Both the position numbers and the translations under genes were made by a program. 9,340 bases of DNA from Candidatus Rokuibacteriota bacterium (GTDB lineage Bacteria > Methylomirabilota > Methylomirabilia > Rokubacteriales > CSP1-6). Below are positions 1 to 6,396 of this stretch, piece after piece. Location of the stretch: assembly GCA_003221435.1 (NCBI GenBank), contig QHRS01000031.1:1-9340 (forward strand), given 5' to 3'. Position 1 is the first letter of the stretch. The number at the start of each line of letters is the position of its first letter. The notes under the pieces were generated by a model. The model had not been told where the DNA came from and made no database searches. It saw only the letters and a program-made list of their open reading frames with translations.

Positions 1-2173
1 CGGCGAGCAGATCGCGCACCGCATCCTCGTCGTCGATCACCAGTACCTCCATCGGGCCGGTCGCAGCCGGCGGGGCCGGGGCGCGCCGGGCGGGGGCTTG
101 CACTGGGCGGGCGCTCGTGACCGGCAGCGACACTTCGACCCGCGTGCCGCGGCCGGGCTGGCTCGAGACCGCGATCTGCCCGCCGTGGCGCTGCACGATG
201 CCGTAAGCGACCGACATGCCGAGACCGGTGCCGCTCTCGCCCTTGGTCGTGAAGAACGGCTCGAACATGCGGTCCCGGGTCTCGTCGTTCATCCCGAGGC
301 CGTCGTCTTCCACGCTGGCGAGTACGCGGCCGTTCTGCTCGCGGGCGGAGAGCCGGATCGCGCCGCCGCTGGGCATCGCGTCCGCCGAATTGAGGATCAG
401 GTTCGTGAACACCTCGCGCAGCTCGTAGGGGCGGGCGTTCACCCACAGCCCCGGACCGGAGTCCAGCTCGATCGCGATCGACAGCCCGGCGGCCAGCGCC
501 TCGTTCGACCAGCGCGGCCGGGTGAACTCCATGGCGTCGCGCAGCACGGCGTCGACGTCGACGGGCTCGACCACGGCTTCCTCGCCGGTCTTGCCGAACA
601 GCCGCAGCCGCCGCACCGTCTCCCCGCCGTCCTGCGCCACGCGCTCGATGATCTCGAGCGCGCCCAGCACCTGGGCCGGCTCGATCTCGCCGCGCTCGAG
701 CTGCCCGCGCAAGAGCTGCGCGCGGCCCAGCACTGCCCCCAGGATGTTGTTGAACTCGTGCGCCACGCCGGAGGCCATCTCGCCCGCCACGCGCAGCATG
801 CCCGACTGCACCAGGTAGTCGCGGGTCCGGTCCAGCTCGGCGATGGCGTGCTCGAGGCTCTCGTTGAGCCGCGCGCTGCGCAGGGCCGACGACAGGTGCG
901 TCGCCAGCCCCGTGACGATCTCCGCTTCGCGGGACGGGAACGCATTCGCCTCGCGGGCGGCCAGGATCAGCAGCGCCGGCGGTCCGGTCTCGAGCGTGAG
1001 CGGCACCAGCAACGCGGCGCGATAGCCGTCGGCGCGCAGCGCCCGCGCCAGCTCCGAGTCGTCGGCCTCGAGCGCCACCCGCGTGAACGTGTCCACGGAG
1101 TCGATGCGGAACACGATCTCGCGGTCGAGCACCTCGTGCTCGCGCAGCACCGCCCACGGCGAGGGGGGATCGAGGTGCGCGAGCTCGAGCGTGCCCGACT
1201 CCTTGCCCGGCACGGCGAGCGCCACACCCTCGCAGCCCGTGACGCGGCGCACCTGCGGGGCCACGAGCTGGAACACCTCGACGGGCTCGTGAGTGAGCCG
1301 CGCCTCGCGGGCGATCGCCACCACAGCCTCGGTCGCGGTGCGCAGGCGCTGGGCCTCGCCCGACGCCTCGAGGCGCGCCGCGTTCAGGGCGGCGGCCATG
1401 GTGTTCATCGATTCCGCCAGGTGCCCGAGCTCGTCGTCGCTCTCCACCGGCAGCCGGCGCTCGAGGTTGCCCAGCGCGATCTCGCGCGCCAGGTCGCCGG
1501 CTTCGCGCAGCGGGCGCACGACGACGCCGATCAGCGCCGCGAACGCGACGAGCCCGAGCGCGAGCGCGGCCAGCAGCACGAGCAGCCCCAGGCGCGACGC
1601 CGTGTTGACCGATTCCTCGACGCGCCGGGTGGAGGCGATCACGCGCACCATGCCGATCGTGGGAGCGCCGGCGGGTGCCATGCCGTCCGCCCCCATTCCG
1701 AACAGCTCGCGAGCCTCGCGGGCGTGCCCGCTCCACTCCAGCGAGTGCCCGCGAATGGGCGCCGTCACCTCCAGCGCCTCCGGCATCCGGGACGCCACCT
1801 GCGTGGCGGTGCCCGCTTCCGGCCCGCGCTCGAGTTCCGCCTTGAGCTCCTGCGTCGCCGCCCACCCTGCCACGCGGCGGCCGCCCTCGGTGTAGACGCC
1901 GAGCGCGATCACGTCGCTCTCGTTGCGGACGCTGCGCGTCTCCAGCGCGAGCTGCAGCGAGTCCCCGACCACGAGCGGCATCTCCGAGCGCTCGGCGAGC
2001 TGCACGGCGAGCGCCCGACTGCGCGACTCCAGCTCGTTCACCAGCCAGCGCCGCGTGAGGCTCGTGATCAGCGCCTCGAACCCCACCGCCTGGAACGCCA
2101 CGCCGGCGATCAACAGCAGCGCGACCCGCACCCGCAGCCGGGTGAACGCGCGAGCGACCGATCGCGGTCTCAT
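1..2173 (-). CDS. Membrane-bound hybrid sensor histidine kinase (C-terminus cut by window edge)
   Basis: The frame is open from an ATG at 2173 to the left edge, giving 724 codons without a stop. Visible in order: an N-terminal membrane segment (about residues 15-35), an extracytoplasmic region of about 150 residues, a second membrane segment rich in Leu and Ala (about 193-217), a HAMP-like linker (about 217-270), a GAF-like region (about 285-425), a HisKA domain with phospho-acceptor His472 in GVAHEFNNILG, and an HATPase domain with N-box (NLILNSADAM), DDGLGM and GTGLGMS motifs. From about residue 706 a receiver domain begins (EVLVIDDEDAVRDLL), so this is a hybrid kinase or kinase-REC fusion. 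The HEFNN form of the H-box fits the HPK4-type subgroup. The start overlaps the upstream binding-protein stop as ATGA, with GGAG 7 nt before it, so translation is probably coupled. The ligand is not predictable; the neighbouring binding protein is a candidate input. Confidence 0.93.
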   Translation of the reverse strand, partial: MRPRSVARAFTRLRVRVALLLIAGVAFQAVGFEALITSLTRRWLVNELESRSRALAVQLAERSEMPLVVGDSLQLALETRSVRNESDVIALGVYTEGGRRVAGWAATQELKAELERGPEAGTATQVASRMPEALEVTAPIRGHSLEWSGHAREARELFGMGADGMAPAGAPTIGMVRVIASTRRVEESVNTASRLGLLVLLAALALGLVAFAALIGVVVRPLREAGDLAREIALGNLERRLPVESDDELGHLAESMNTMAAALNAARLEASGEAQRLRTATEAVVAIAREARLTHEPVEVFQLVAPQVRRVTGCEGVALAVPGKESGTLELAHLDPPSPWAVLREHEVLDREIVFRIDSVDTFTRVALEADDSELARALRADGYRAALLVPLTLETGPPALLILAAREANAFPSREAEIVTGLATHLSSALRSARLNESLEHAIAELDRTRDYLVQSGMLRVAGEMASGVAHEFNNILGAVLGRAQLLRGQLERGEIEPAQVLGALEIIERVAQDGGETVRRLRLFGKTGEEAVVEPVDVDAVLRDAMEFTRPRWSNEALAAGLSIAIELDSGPGLWVNARPYELREVFTNLILNSADAMPSGGAIRLSAREQNGRVLASVEDDGLGMNDETRDRMFEPFFTTKGESGTGLGMSVAYGIVQRHGGQIAVSSQPGRGTRVEVSLPVTSARPVQAPARRAPAPPAATGPMEVLVIDDEDAVRDLLA

Positions 2174-3075
2174 CGCGTGGCTCCGGGCTGGGAAGCGGCC
2201 GGGGCCGGATCCCGCCCCAGCGCCCGCGCGGTGGCGGCGTTCACCACCACGCGGGTGCGCTCGAGCGGCGCCGGCGGCAGATCGCCGGCGCGGTCGCCGT
2301 TCGTGATCCGCCGCACCAGATCGGCGGCGCGGCCGCCCACCCAGGCATAATCGGGCGCGACCGCGACCAGGGCGCCGGCGTGCACCAGCGCCTCCGAGAA
2401 CACGAGCAGCGGCAGATGGTGCTCGAGCGAGAGCTGAAGCAGGAACCGGAACACCTCCGGAGAAGCCACGGTGCGATCGGCCGGAAGCCACAGCGCGCCC
2501 ACGCGCGGCACGATGTCGCGCGCGGCGGCGGCGACCGCGGACGGCGCCGCTACCGGAACATCGACGATCTCGACGCCGATTGCGGTCCCCGCCGCTTTCG
2601 CGGCCCGCACCCGGTCTGCGTCCGCGTGCGCGCCGCGCACCAGCGCCACGCGCCGCACCTCGGGAGCGAGGCTGTGCAGGGCGTCGAGCTGCAGTCGCTC
2701 GGGAACGTCGGTCGTGACGCCGGTCACCCACTCGCCCGTGAGGTCGTAGCGCTCGGGATCGTGGACGACGCCGTACACGAGCGGGACCCGCGGGAAACGC
2801 TCGCGCGCATACTCGGCTGCGGGCGCCCCGATCGCGACGATCACCTCGGGGAACGCCGCCTCGATCTGCCGCCGGGTCGCTGCCGGCTCGCGCGAATCGA
2901 GCATCAGCTCCACCCGCGGGCCCTGATAGCCGGCGCGGAAGCCCGCCGCCGCGGCCGTGTAGGGATCGAGGTTGCTGGACACGAGCACGACGACCGATCC
3001 CGCCCCGGCGCTGGCCGCGGCGAGCGGCCCGCAGGCGAGGAGGAGCAGCGCCCCGACCCACAAGTTCGTTGGCAT
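2170..3075 (-). CDS. ABC-type substrate-binding protein, PF04392-like, probably lipoprotein
   Basis: The 301-residue product has an N-terminal hydrophobic stretch ending in LLAC (residues 12-15), which fits a lipobox with lipidated Cys15. The mature part has the pattern of the uncharacterised ABC_sub_bind family: IVAIGAPAAEYA-like (79-90), a VPLVYGVVHDPERY segment (97-110), TGVTTDVPERLQL (118-130) and RRVALVRG (141-148). I infer a two-lobed periplasmic binding protein. No permease or ATPase gene is adjacent; the gene sits between a TonB receptor and a histidine kinase, so a sensory role is as likely as transport. The start is uncertain. An in-frame GTG at 3237 would overlap the receptor stop and add 54 Arg-rich residues. 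ATG 3075 is preferred because the signal peptide begins there, although its Shine-Dalgarno is weak and the short N-region lacks positive charge. The first codons lie inside the 3050-3208 palindrome. Confidence 0.85.
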   Translation of the reverse strand: MPTNLWVGALLLLACGPLAAASAGAGSVVVLVSSNLDPYTAAAAGFRAGYQGPRVELMLDSREPAATRRQIEAAFPEVIVAIGAPAAEYARERFPRVPLVYGVVHDPERYDLTGEWVTGVTTDVPERLQLDALHSLAPEVRRVALVRGAHADADRVRAAKAAGTAIGVEIVDVPVAAPSAVAAAARDIVPRVGALWLPADRTVASPEVFRFLLQLSLEHHLPLLVFSEALVHAGALVAVAPDYAWVGGRAADLVRRITNGDRAGDLPPAPLERTRVVVNAATARALGRDPAPAASQPGATR

Positions 3076-3208
3076 TCGGCCGCCGCTGCATCCCGCCCGG
3101 CGGCGTTGCTCCTCCTCGACGTATCTCAACGATACGACTTCGTCGTCGCGCCTGGCCGGGCGGGCGCAGCGACGGCCTCGGTGCCACAACGAACTTGTGG
3201 GTCGGGGC
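3050..3208. repeat. 159-nt imperfect palindrome between receptor and binding-protein genes
   Basis: The outer arms 3050-3071 and 3187-3208 are perfect 22-nt inverted repeats. Moving inward, further segments pair in register: GGCA (3071-3074) with TGCC (3182-3185), GGCCG (3078-3082) with CGGCC (3173-3177), CGCTGC (3084-3089) with GCAGCG (3166-3171), CCCGCCCGGC (3092-3101) with GCCGGGCGGG (3155-3164). At the centre CGTATC and GATACG flank the loop TCAAC (3126-3130). It begins about 25 nt after the receptor stop and covers the ATG and first eight codons of the binding-protein gene. It has no poly-U tail, so it is not a typical intrinsic terminator. It may be a dispersed palindromic element (REP- or MITE-like) or an mRNA processing or attenuation structure. 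I see no clear target-site duplication. Confidence 0.8.
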
Positions 3209-3233
3209 ACTCGCGCCACGGCGCGGCGCGGGT

Positions 3234-5222
3234 TCACGGCAGCGGTTCCCGTCGCCAGGACAGCGTCAGGAACAGGGCGCGCGGCTCGAGCTCAAGGCGA
3301 TCCGCGGCCAGGGCGTCGGAGGCGGGATCGTACGCGTGCGCGTCGAACAGATTGCGAGCCTCGAAGCCCAGCACCGCCCTGGGGCCCAGGTGCGCGCCGG
3401 CCCGCGCGTCGACGATGGCCGCCCCACCGGTGCGCTCCCCGGCGCGCGTGAGGCGGGACGACAGCCAGCGCACGCCGCCGGCAAGGGTGAACCGCGCGCC
3501 CTCCGGCGCGTGAGCCACGAGCACGTGGCCGTTCCAGCGCGGCGAGTTCGTGACGTCGGCGCCCGCCTCCGTGCTGCGCTGGTAGGCGAGCGCCGCCCGC
3601 GCGCGCATGTCGTGGGAGGTGCTCAGGCGAAGCTCGCCTTCGATCCCGCGCGAATCGACGGCGCCGCGGTTGCGGTAATAGCTGTTGCCCTGCGAATCGA
3701 CGTCGACGAGGTCGATGCGGTTGCGCAGCTCGGTGTGATAGACCGACAGCGTTGCCGCCGTCCTGGTCCACGCCCGCTCGACGGCGGCCTCGTACGTGCG
3801 CACGCGCTCGGGGTCCAGCCGCACCGCGGCGGAGTCGTCCTCGTAATGGGTCGGGCCCCGGAACGCGGTGCCGGCGAGGAGCTTCGCCGAGGTGCCGGGG
3901 GCGAGCCGCCACACCGCGTCCAGCCGCGGGCTCGTGATCGCCCCGAACCGCGTGTCGCGATCGACCCGGGCGCCGCCCGTCACGATCAAGGTGCGGGTCG
4001 GCCGCCATTCGTCCTGGGCGTACACCGCCTCGACCTGGCCATGCCAGCGGCGGTCGAAGTAGAGCCGGTACGGGTCGAGGTCATGGTTCTCGAGACCGAG
4101 GCGCACCCAGGACTGAGCTTCGGTCCCGGCCGTGACGAGGTGCGACCGCGACGCGGACCAGTTCACGCGCCATTCGGTGCCGAACGTATCCCCGTTGCCC
4201 GTGTCGATGTTCTCGACCGGGCCTTGGCCGTAGTCGTAGATGTAGACGCCGTGATAGCGGGCGCCGTCCCAGTAGGCGCGCGCATTCAGCTCGACCGCGC
4301 GGCCCCACGGCTGCGTCGTCGAGAGCTCGACGAAGTCGTGGCCGTCCCACGTGCGCGTCCGCCGGTCGCCGAACACCGTGCCGAACTCCGCCGTGGGCAC
4401 GCGTTTCATGCGGTCGTTCAGCTTGACCGCGAGCCGCGACCGCCGCCATTCCAAGGTTCCGTACGCGGCATACGCCTGCTCGCCGTCGGCGTCGACGGCG
4501 CGGCCGTTGCCGGTGGCCGGCGAGTCGTACGCGGGGAAATACCAATCGAGCCCGCGCGCGGCTTGCCACGAGCCGCTCACCAGCCACTCGACGCCGGACG
4601 CGTGCGTGCCGCTGAACGAGGCGAAGCCACGGCGCTCCCGTCCGGCTCCGGCCCGCGCCGCCACCGACGCCGCGGGCGCACTGCGCCCGTGCCGCATCAC
4701 CACGTTGACGACCGCCAGCACCGCGTGGCCGCCGTACAGCGCCGAGCCCGGCCCGCGCACGATCTCGATCCGCTCCACGGCTTCGAGATCGAGGCCAAGC
4801 TCGTCGCCGAGCAGCGCGTCCCCGAACACCACCCCGTTCATGGTGTGACCGTCGAACGTGAGCAGCACTTTGTTGTTGTAGTCCCCGGGCCGCTCGAGGC
4901 CGCGCACGCCCAGGTAGCTGTAGTTGCGGTCGTCGGTGACGAACATGCCCCGGACCCAGCGCAGCGCGTCGGCCAGCGAGTGGTAGCCCAGCGCCTCGAT
5001 CTCGGCCCGCGAGATCACGGTCACCAGCGACGACGTCTCGGACACGGGCTGCGGGCGCTTGGCCGCGGCGACCACGGTCTCTCCCGCCCCCACCAGCGAC
5101 AGCGCTTCGCGCAGATCGTCCGCGCCGGCGCGGGCCGTGCCACCCGCCAGCATCGCGCTCGCGAGCGCGAGCGCCGGCAGCGTCCGGGCGCTCCCGATCC
5201 GGTTCCAAATAGTGCAGTTCAT
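3234..5222 (-). CDS. TonB-dependent outer-membrane receptor
   Basis: The 662-residue product is of normal size for the family. A signal peptide occupies about residues 1-32 (hydrophobic TLPALALASAMLAGG, likely cleavage near ARA-GA). A TonB-box-like stretch GETVVAAAKR follows at 47-56. The plug domain spans about 60-178 and shows VTVISRAEIEALG, VRGLERPGDYNN (106-117), LLTFDG (120-125) and RIEIVRGPGSALYGG (151-165). The remainder has alternating aromatic and polar strands expected of a 22-strand barrel, ending in RALFLTLSW plus a short tail. Such receptors import scarce ligands such as siderophores, cobalamin or metal complexes using TonB-ExbB-ExbD energy; I cannot assign the substrate. ATG 5222 is chosen because the signal peptide starts there; the frame is open to a GTG at 5306, which would add charged residues before the signal. 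It is the first gene of the leftward cluster. Confidence 0.93.
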   Translation of the reverse strand: MNCTIWNRIGSARTLPALALASAMLAGGTARAGADDLREALSLVGAGETVVAAAKRPQPVSETSSLVTVISRAEIEALGYHSLADALRWVRGMFVTDDRNYSYLGVRGLERPGDYNNKVLLTFDGHTMNGVVFGDALLGDELGLDLEAVERIEIVRGPGSALYGGHAVLAVVNVVMRHGRSAPAASVAARAGAGRERRGFASFSGTHASGVEWLVSGSWQAARGLDWYFPAYDSPATGNGRAVDADGEQAYAAYGTLEWRRSRLAVKLNDRMKRVPTAEFGTVFGDRRTRTWDGHDFVELSTTQPWGRAVELNARAYWDGARYHGVYIYDYGQGPVENIDTGNGDTFGTEWRVNWSASRSHLVTAGTEAQSWVRLGLENHDLDPYRLYFDRRWHGQVEAVYAQDEWRPTRTLIVTGGARVDRDTRFGAITSPRLDAVWRLAPGTSAKLLAGTAFRGPTHYEDDSAAVRLDPERVRTYEAAVERAWTRTAATLSVYHTELRNRIDLVDVDSQGNSYYRNRGAVDSRGIEGELRLSTSHDMRARAALAYQRSTEAGADVTNSPRWNGHVLVAHAPEGARFTLAGGVRWLSSRLTRAGERTGGAAIVDARAGAHLGPRAVLGFEARNLFDAHAYDPASDALAADRLELEPRALFLTLSWRREPLP

Positions 5223-5259
5223 CTCGGAGTTGTCGGCCGGGATGGCACTCGACGTGAGC

Positions 5260-5285
5260 GCCCGGCTGGGGGATTTGCCCCGGGC
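5260..5285 (-). promoter_or_regulatory. GC-rich hairpin upstream of the TonB receptor start
   Basis: GCCC (5260-5263) pairs with GGGC (5282-5285), and GGGG pairs with CCCC around a short AT-containing loop (about 5268-5281). It lies about 40-60 nt upstream of the receptor ATG, in its likely 5' leader on the minus strand. I find no cobalamin-riboswitch or other known aptamer consensus around it. Its function is unknown. Confidence 0.35.
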
Positions 5286-5288
5286 GCA

Positions 5289-5306
5289 GGGAAAACAGCC
5301 CCGCAC
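5289..5306. promoter_or_regulatory. 18-nt repeated upstream motif, copy A
   Basis: GGGAAAACAGCCCCGCAC is identical to 6005-6022. It contains a dyad of the form GGG-N7-CCC. It lies about 165-148 nt before the predicted start site of pilin promoter A, a typical position for a sigma-54 activator (enhancer) site. It is also 67-84 nt upstream of the divergent receptor ATG, so it could serve either or both. The activator is unknown. Confidence 0.5.
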
Positions 5307-5427
5307 GCCGTGACCGAGGGTCCGCCCGCGCGCCGAAGATCGCCTCGATTGTTTCGGGGCGGCAAACGATGGCGTCCCCGGCTGGGTCTCGTTGCATTCC
5401 GCGAGGCGCGTTGCAACGTGCCCTCGG
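5307..5427. other. Non-coding spacer between motif A and pilin promoter A
   Basis: This is the middle of the 455-nt divergent gap between the receptor start (5222) and the first pilin (5678). I see no credible gene here: the open frames crossing it lack ribosome binding sites and give low-complexity, Arg-rich products. A GTTT (5350-5353) and an AAAC (5363-5366) flank a GC-rich loop and may form a weak hairpin, but this is not conserved in the second cassette. Confidence 0.5.
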
Positions 5428-5443
5428 TGGCGTGCTCCTTGCG
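5428..5443 (+). promoter_or_regulatory. Sigma-54-type -24/-12 promoter of the first pilin
   Basis: TGGCGTGCTCCTTGCG matches the consensus TGGCACG-N4-TTGCW closely, with GG and GC exactly 10 nt apart. C5442 as -12 predicts a start near 5454, giving a leader of about 224 nt. The same element with one change recurs at 6148-6163 in the same position before the second pilin. The invariant spacing and the recurrence support function. Confidence 0.75.
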
Positions 5444-5453
5444 ATCGAGAAGA

Positions 5454-5677
5454 CGCCCAAAACGCCGTCGTTCTCGAGAACGTCGTGCTGGACCGCCGCC
5501 GGTGCCACGGCTCCCGCTGCCGCCGTTTTCCCGGCGTCAGTGGAAGCGTCTCGGGTCCGTCCGAGGCTCACCCCGGTGAGCTTCCGGAAAACGGCCGGGG
5601 CGGCAATTGCCTCGGCCGCTCTCCATGCGGCACGGAGAGCGATCACCACCCTCCAATCCCCTGAGGAGAAGGCCCCC
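5454..5677 (+). promoter_or_regulatory. Conserved structured 5' leader of the first pilin
   Basis: This is clearly homologous to 6174-6396. It starts with palindrome CGTTCTCGAGAACG (5469-5482), whose TTCTCGAGAA core sits at +18 in both leaders. GCCGTTTTCC (5522-5531) pairs perfectly with GGAAAACGGC (5586-5595), extended by GG/CC past one bulged C. Inside it is hairpin GCTCAC-CCCG-GTGAGC (5566-5581), followed by TTCCGGAA. Shortly before the ATG, CTCC (5651-5654) could pair with the GGAG of the Shine-Dalgarno (5665-5668). It matches no riboswitch consensus I know. It may stabilise the pilin mRNA or regulate translation. Confidence 0.55.
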
Positions 5678-5863
5678 ATGACGTACACCATGATCGTCCG
5701 GTTCTTGGCCGAGGACCGGGGCGAGGACCTGATCGAGTACGGGTTGCTCGCGGCATTCGTTGCGACCGTCGCGACCGCGACGGTCATTGCCGACCCGCTC
5801 GGTCTCACAGCTGCGGTCGTCAACGCGTACAAGCGCTGTGTGGACGCACTGAACAAGTCTTGA
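5678..5863 (+). CDS. flp: Flp-type pilin (Tad major pilin), copy 1
   Basis: The 61-residue prepilin has a 15-residue basic/acidic leader ending in Gly15, then the Flp cleavage motif G|EDLIEY with Glu at +5 and Tyr at +6. The hydrophobic assembly helix GLLAAFVATVATATVIA follows, then a short C-terminal region containing YKRCVDALNK with a single Cys. This is the standard architecture of Flp/Fap pilins, which CpaA/TadV-type peptidases process and the Tad apparatus assembles into adhesive fibres. The start ATG 5678 has GAGGAG 9 nt upstream; a second in-frame ATG at 5690 is less well placed. The gene has its own sigma-54-type promoter and long leader, and is followed by a strong hairpin (5875-5909), so it is probably a highly expressed monocistronic or attenuated unit. 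It is nearly identical to copy 2 in the central part. Confidence 0.95.
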   Translation: MTYTMIVRFLAEDRGEDLIEYGLLAAFVATVATATVIADPLGLTAAVVNAYKRCVDALNKS

Positions 5864-5874
5864 GGCACGAAGCG

Positions 5875-5909
5875 CGGGGAATCCGGCGAGGATGCGCCCG
5901 GATTCCCCG
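5875..5909 (+). terminator. Hairpin after pilin 1 (terminator or attenuator)
   Basis: CGGGGAATCCGG (5875-5886) pairs perfectly over 12 bp with CCGGATTCCCCG (5898-5909), starting 12 nt after the stop. There is no clear U-tract, so it may act as a weak terminator or 3'-end stabiliser. The same GGGAATCCG/CGGATTCCC arms occur after pilin 2. Confidence 0.65.
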
Positions 5910-6147
5910 ATCGCCTCGTGCTCCCTGCTGCCCGCATCCCCCTCGATGACGCGCCCCTGACGTCGTCACCCCGCGCGCGCCGCATCACGTCGACCGCGCC
6001 CGCCGGGAAAACAGCCCCGCACCGATCCCGAGCCATGGGTGAACTCGCACGACCCACCCGCGCCCGAGCCGGCGGTCCGCGAGCGCTTGCGCGACCGGTT
6101 CCGTGGTCCCGTTGCATTTAGCGCGGCGGCTCGCGCGCCGCACTCGG
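5910..6147. other. Non-coding upstream region of the second pilin cassette
   Basis: There is no credible gene between the hairpin after pilin 1 and the next promoter. Open frames here lack ribosome binding sites and family features. The region carries the second 18-nt motif (6005-6022) and, from about 6110, resumes similarity to the sequence just before promoter A (CGTTGCATT, then GCxCTCGGTGGC). Confidence 0.6.
6005..6022. promoter_or_regulatory. 18-nt repeated upstream motif, copy B
   Basis: GGGAAAACAGCCCCGCAC is identical to 5289-5306. It lies about 169-152 nt before the predicted start of promoter B, within 4 nt of the distance seen at promoter A. The flanking sequence is largely different, so this short block stands out as conserved. 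It is a candidate binding site for the sigma-54 activator of the pilin genes. Confidence 0.5.
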
Positions 6148-6163
6148 TGGCGCGCTCCTTGCG
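6148..6163 (+). promoter_or_regulatory. Sigma-54-type -24/-12 promoter of the second pilin
   Basis: TGGCGCGCTCCTTGCG has GG and GC 10 nt apart and differs from promoter A at one position. C6162 as -12 predicts a start near 6174, giving a leader of about 223 nt, matching the first cassette almost exactly. Confidence 0.75.
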
Positions 6164-6173
6164 TTTGCTTCAA

Positions 6174-6396
6174 GCGAACTTACGCCGCCGTTCTCGAGAA
6201 TGTGGTGCTGGGCCACCGCCGGTCCAACGGGGTTCCCGCCATCGCCGTCTTTTTCGGCGCCAGCGGAACCGTCTCGGGTTCGTCGGAGGCTCACCTCGGT
6301 GAGCTTCCGGAAACAGCCGTGGCAGCGATTGCCGCGGCCGCTCCGCGTGCGGCGCGGGGAGCGATCACCACCCCTCCAGTCCAAGGAGACCGCACC
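6174..6396 (+). promoter_or_regulatory. Conserved structured 5' leader of the second pilin
   Basis: Homologous to 5454-5677, with the same elements in order: TTCTCGAGAA at +18 (6191-6200), a U-rich arm CTTTTTCGG (6249-6257) that can pair with CCGGAAA (6307-6313), hairpin GCTCAC-CTCG-GTGAGC (6289-6304), TTCCGGAA, then AGCGATCACCACC before the Shine-Dalgarno. The outer stem is weaker than in copy A. The inner hairpin stem is identical and only its loop differs (CTCG versus CCCG). CTCC (6374-6377) could mask GGAG (6385-6388). Confidence 0.55.

Noticed and set aside
98..2350. Long plus-strand open frame of 750 codons
   Set aside because: It is antisense to the histidine kinase, has low-complexity Arg/His/Ala-rich content from GC-rich codon bias, and shows no domain. 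The minus-strand frame carries all kinase motifs.
3050..3208. Insertion sequence or classical MITE
   Set aside because: There is no transposase and no convincing target-site duplication beside the 22-nt ends. It is kept as an unclassified palindrome.
5223..5320. Possible cobalamin riboswitch ahead of the TonB receptor
   Set aside because: On the minus strand I find no B12-box-like GCCACTG or other conserved core elements, only a GC-rich hairpin.
5350..5400. GGCAAAC stretch resembling part of the GEMM c-di-GMP riboswitch
   Set aside because: Only a few bases match, it lies upstream of the predicted promoter, and it is missing from the second cassette.
3069..5579. Long plus-strand open frame of 836 codons
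   Set aside because: It is antisense to the TonB receptor, has Arg/Pro-rich composition and no recognisable family. Its only notable segment, NLWVGAL, is produced by the palindrome.
5369..5677. N-terminal extension of the first pilin to an upstream start
   Set aside because: The frame is open, but the extension lies in the predicted leader, and Flp prepilins have short leaders. A good Shine-Dalgarno precedes ATG 5678.
4081..6117. Minus-strand open frame of 678 codons spanning receptor and pilin regions
   Set aside because: It overlaps the receptor in another frame and crosses the well-supported pilin gene and regulatory elements. Its composition is non-protein-like.
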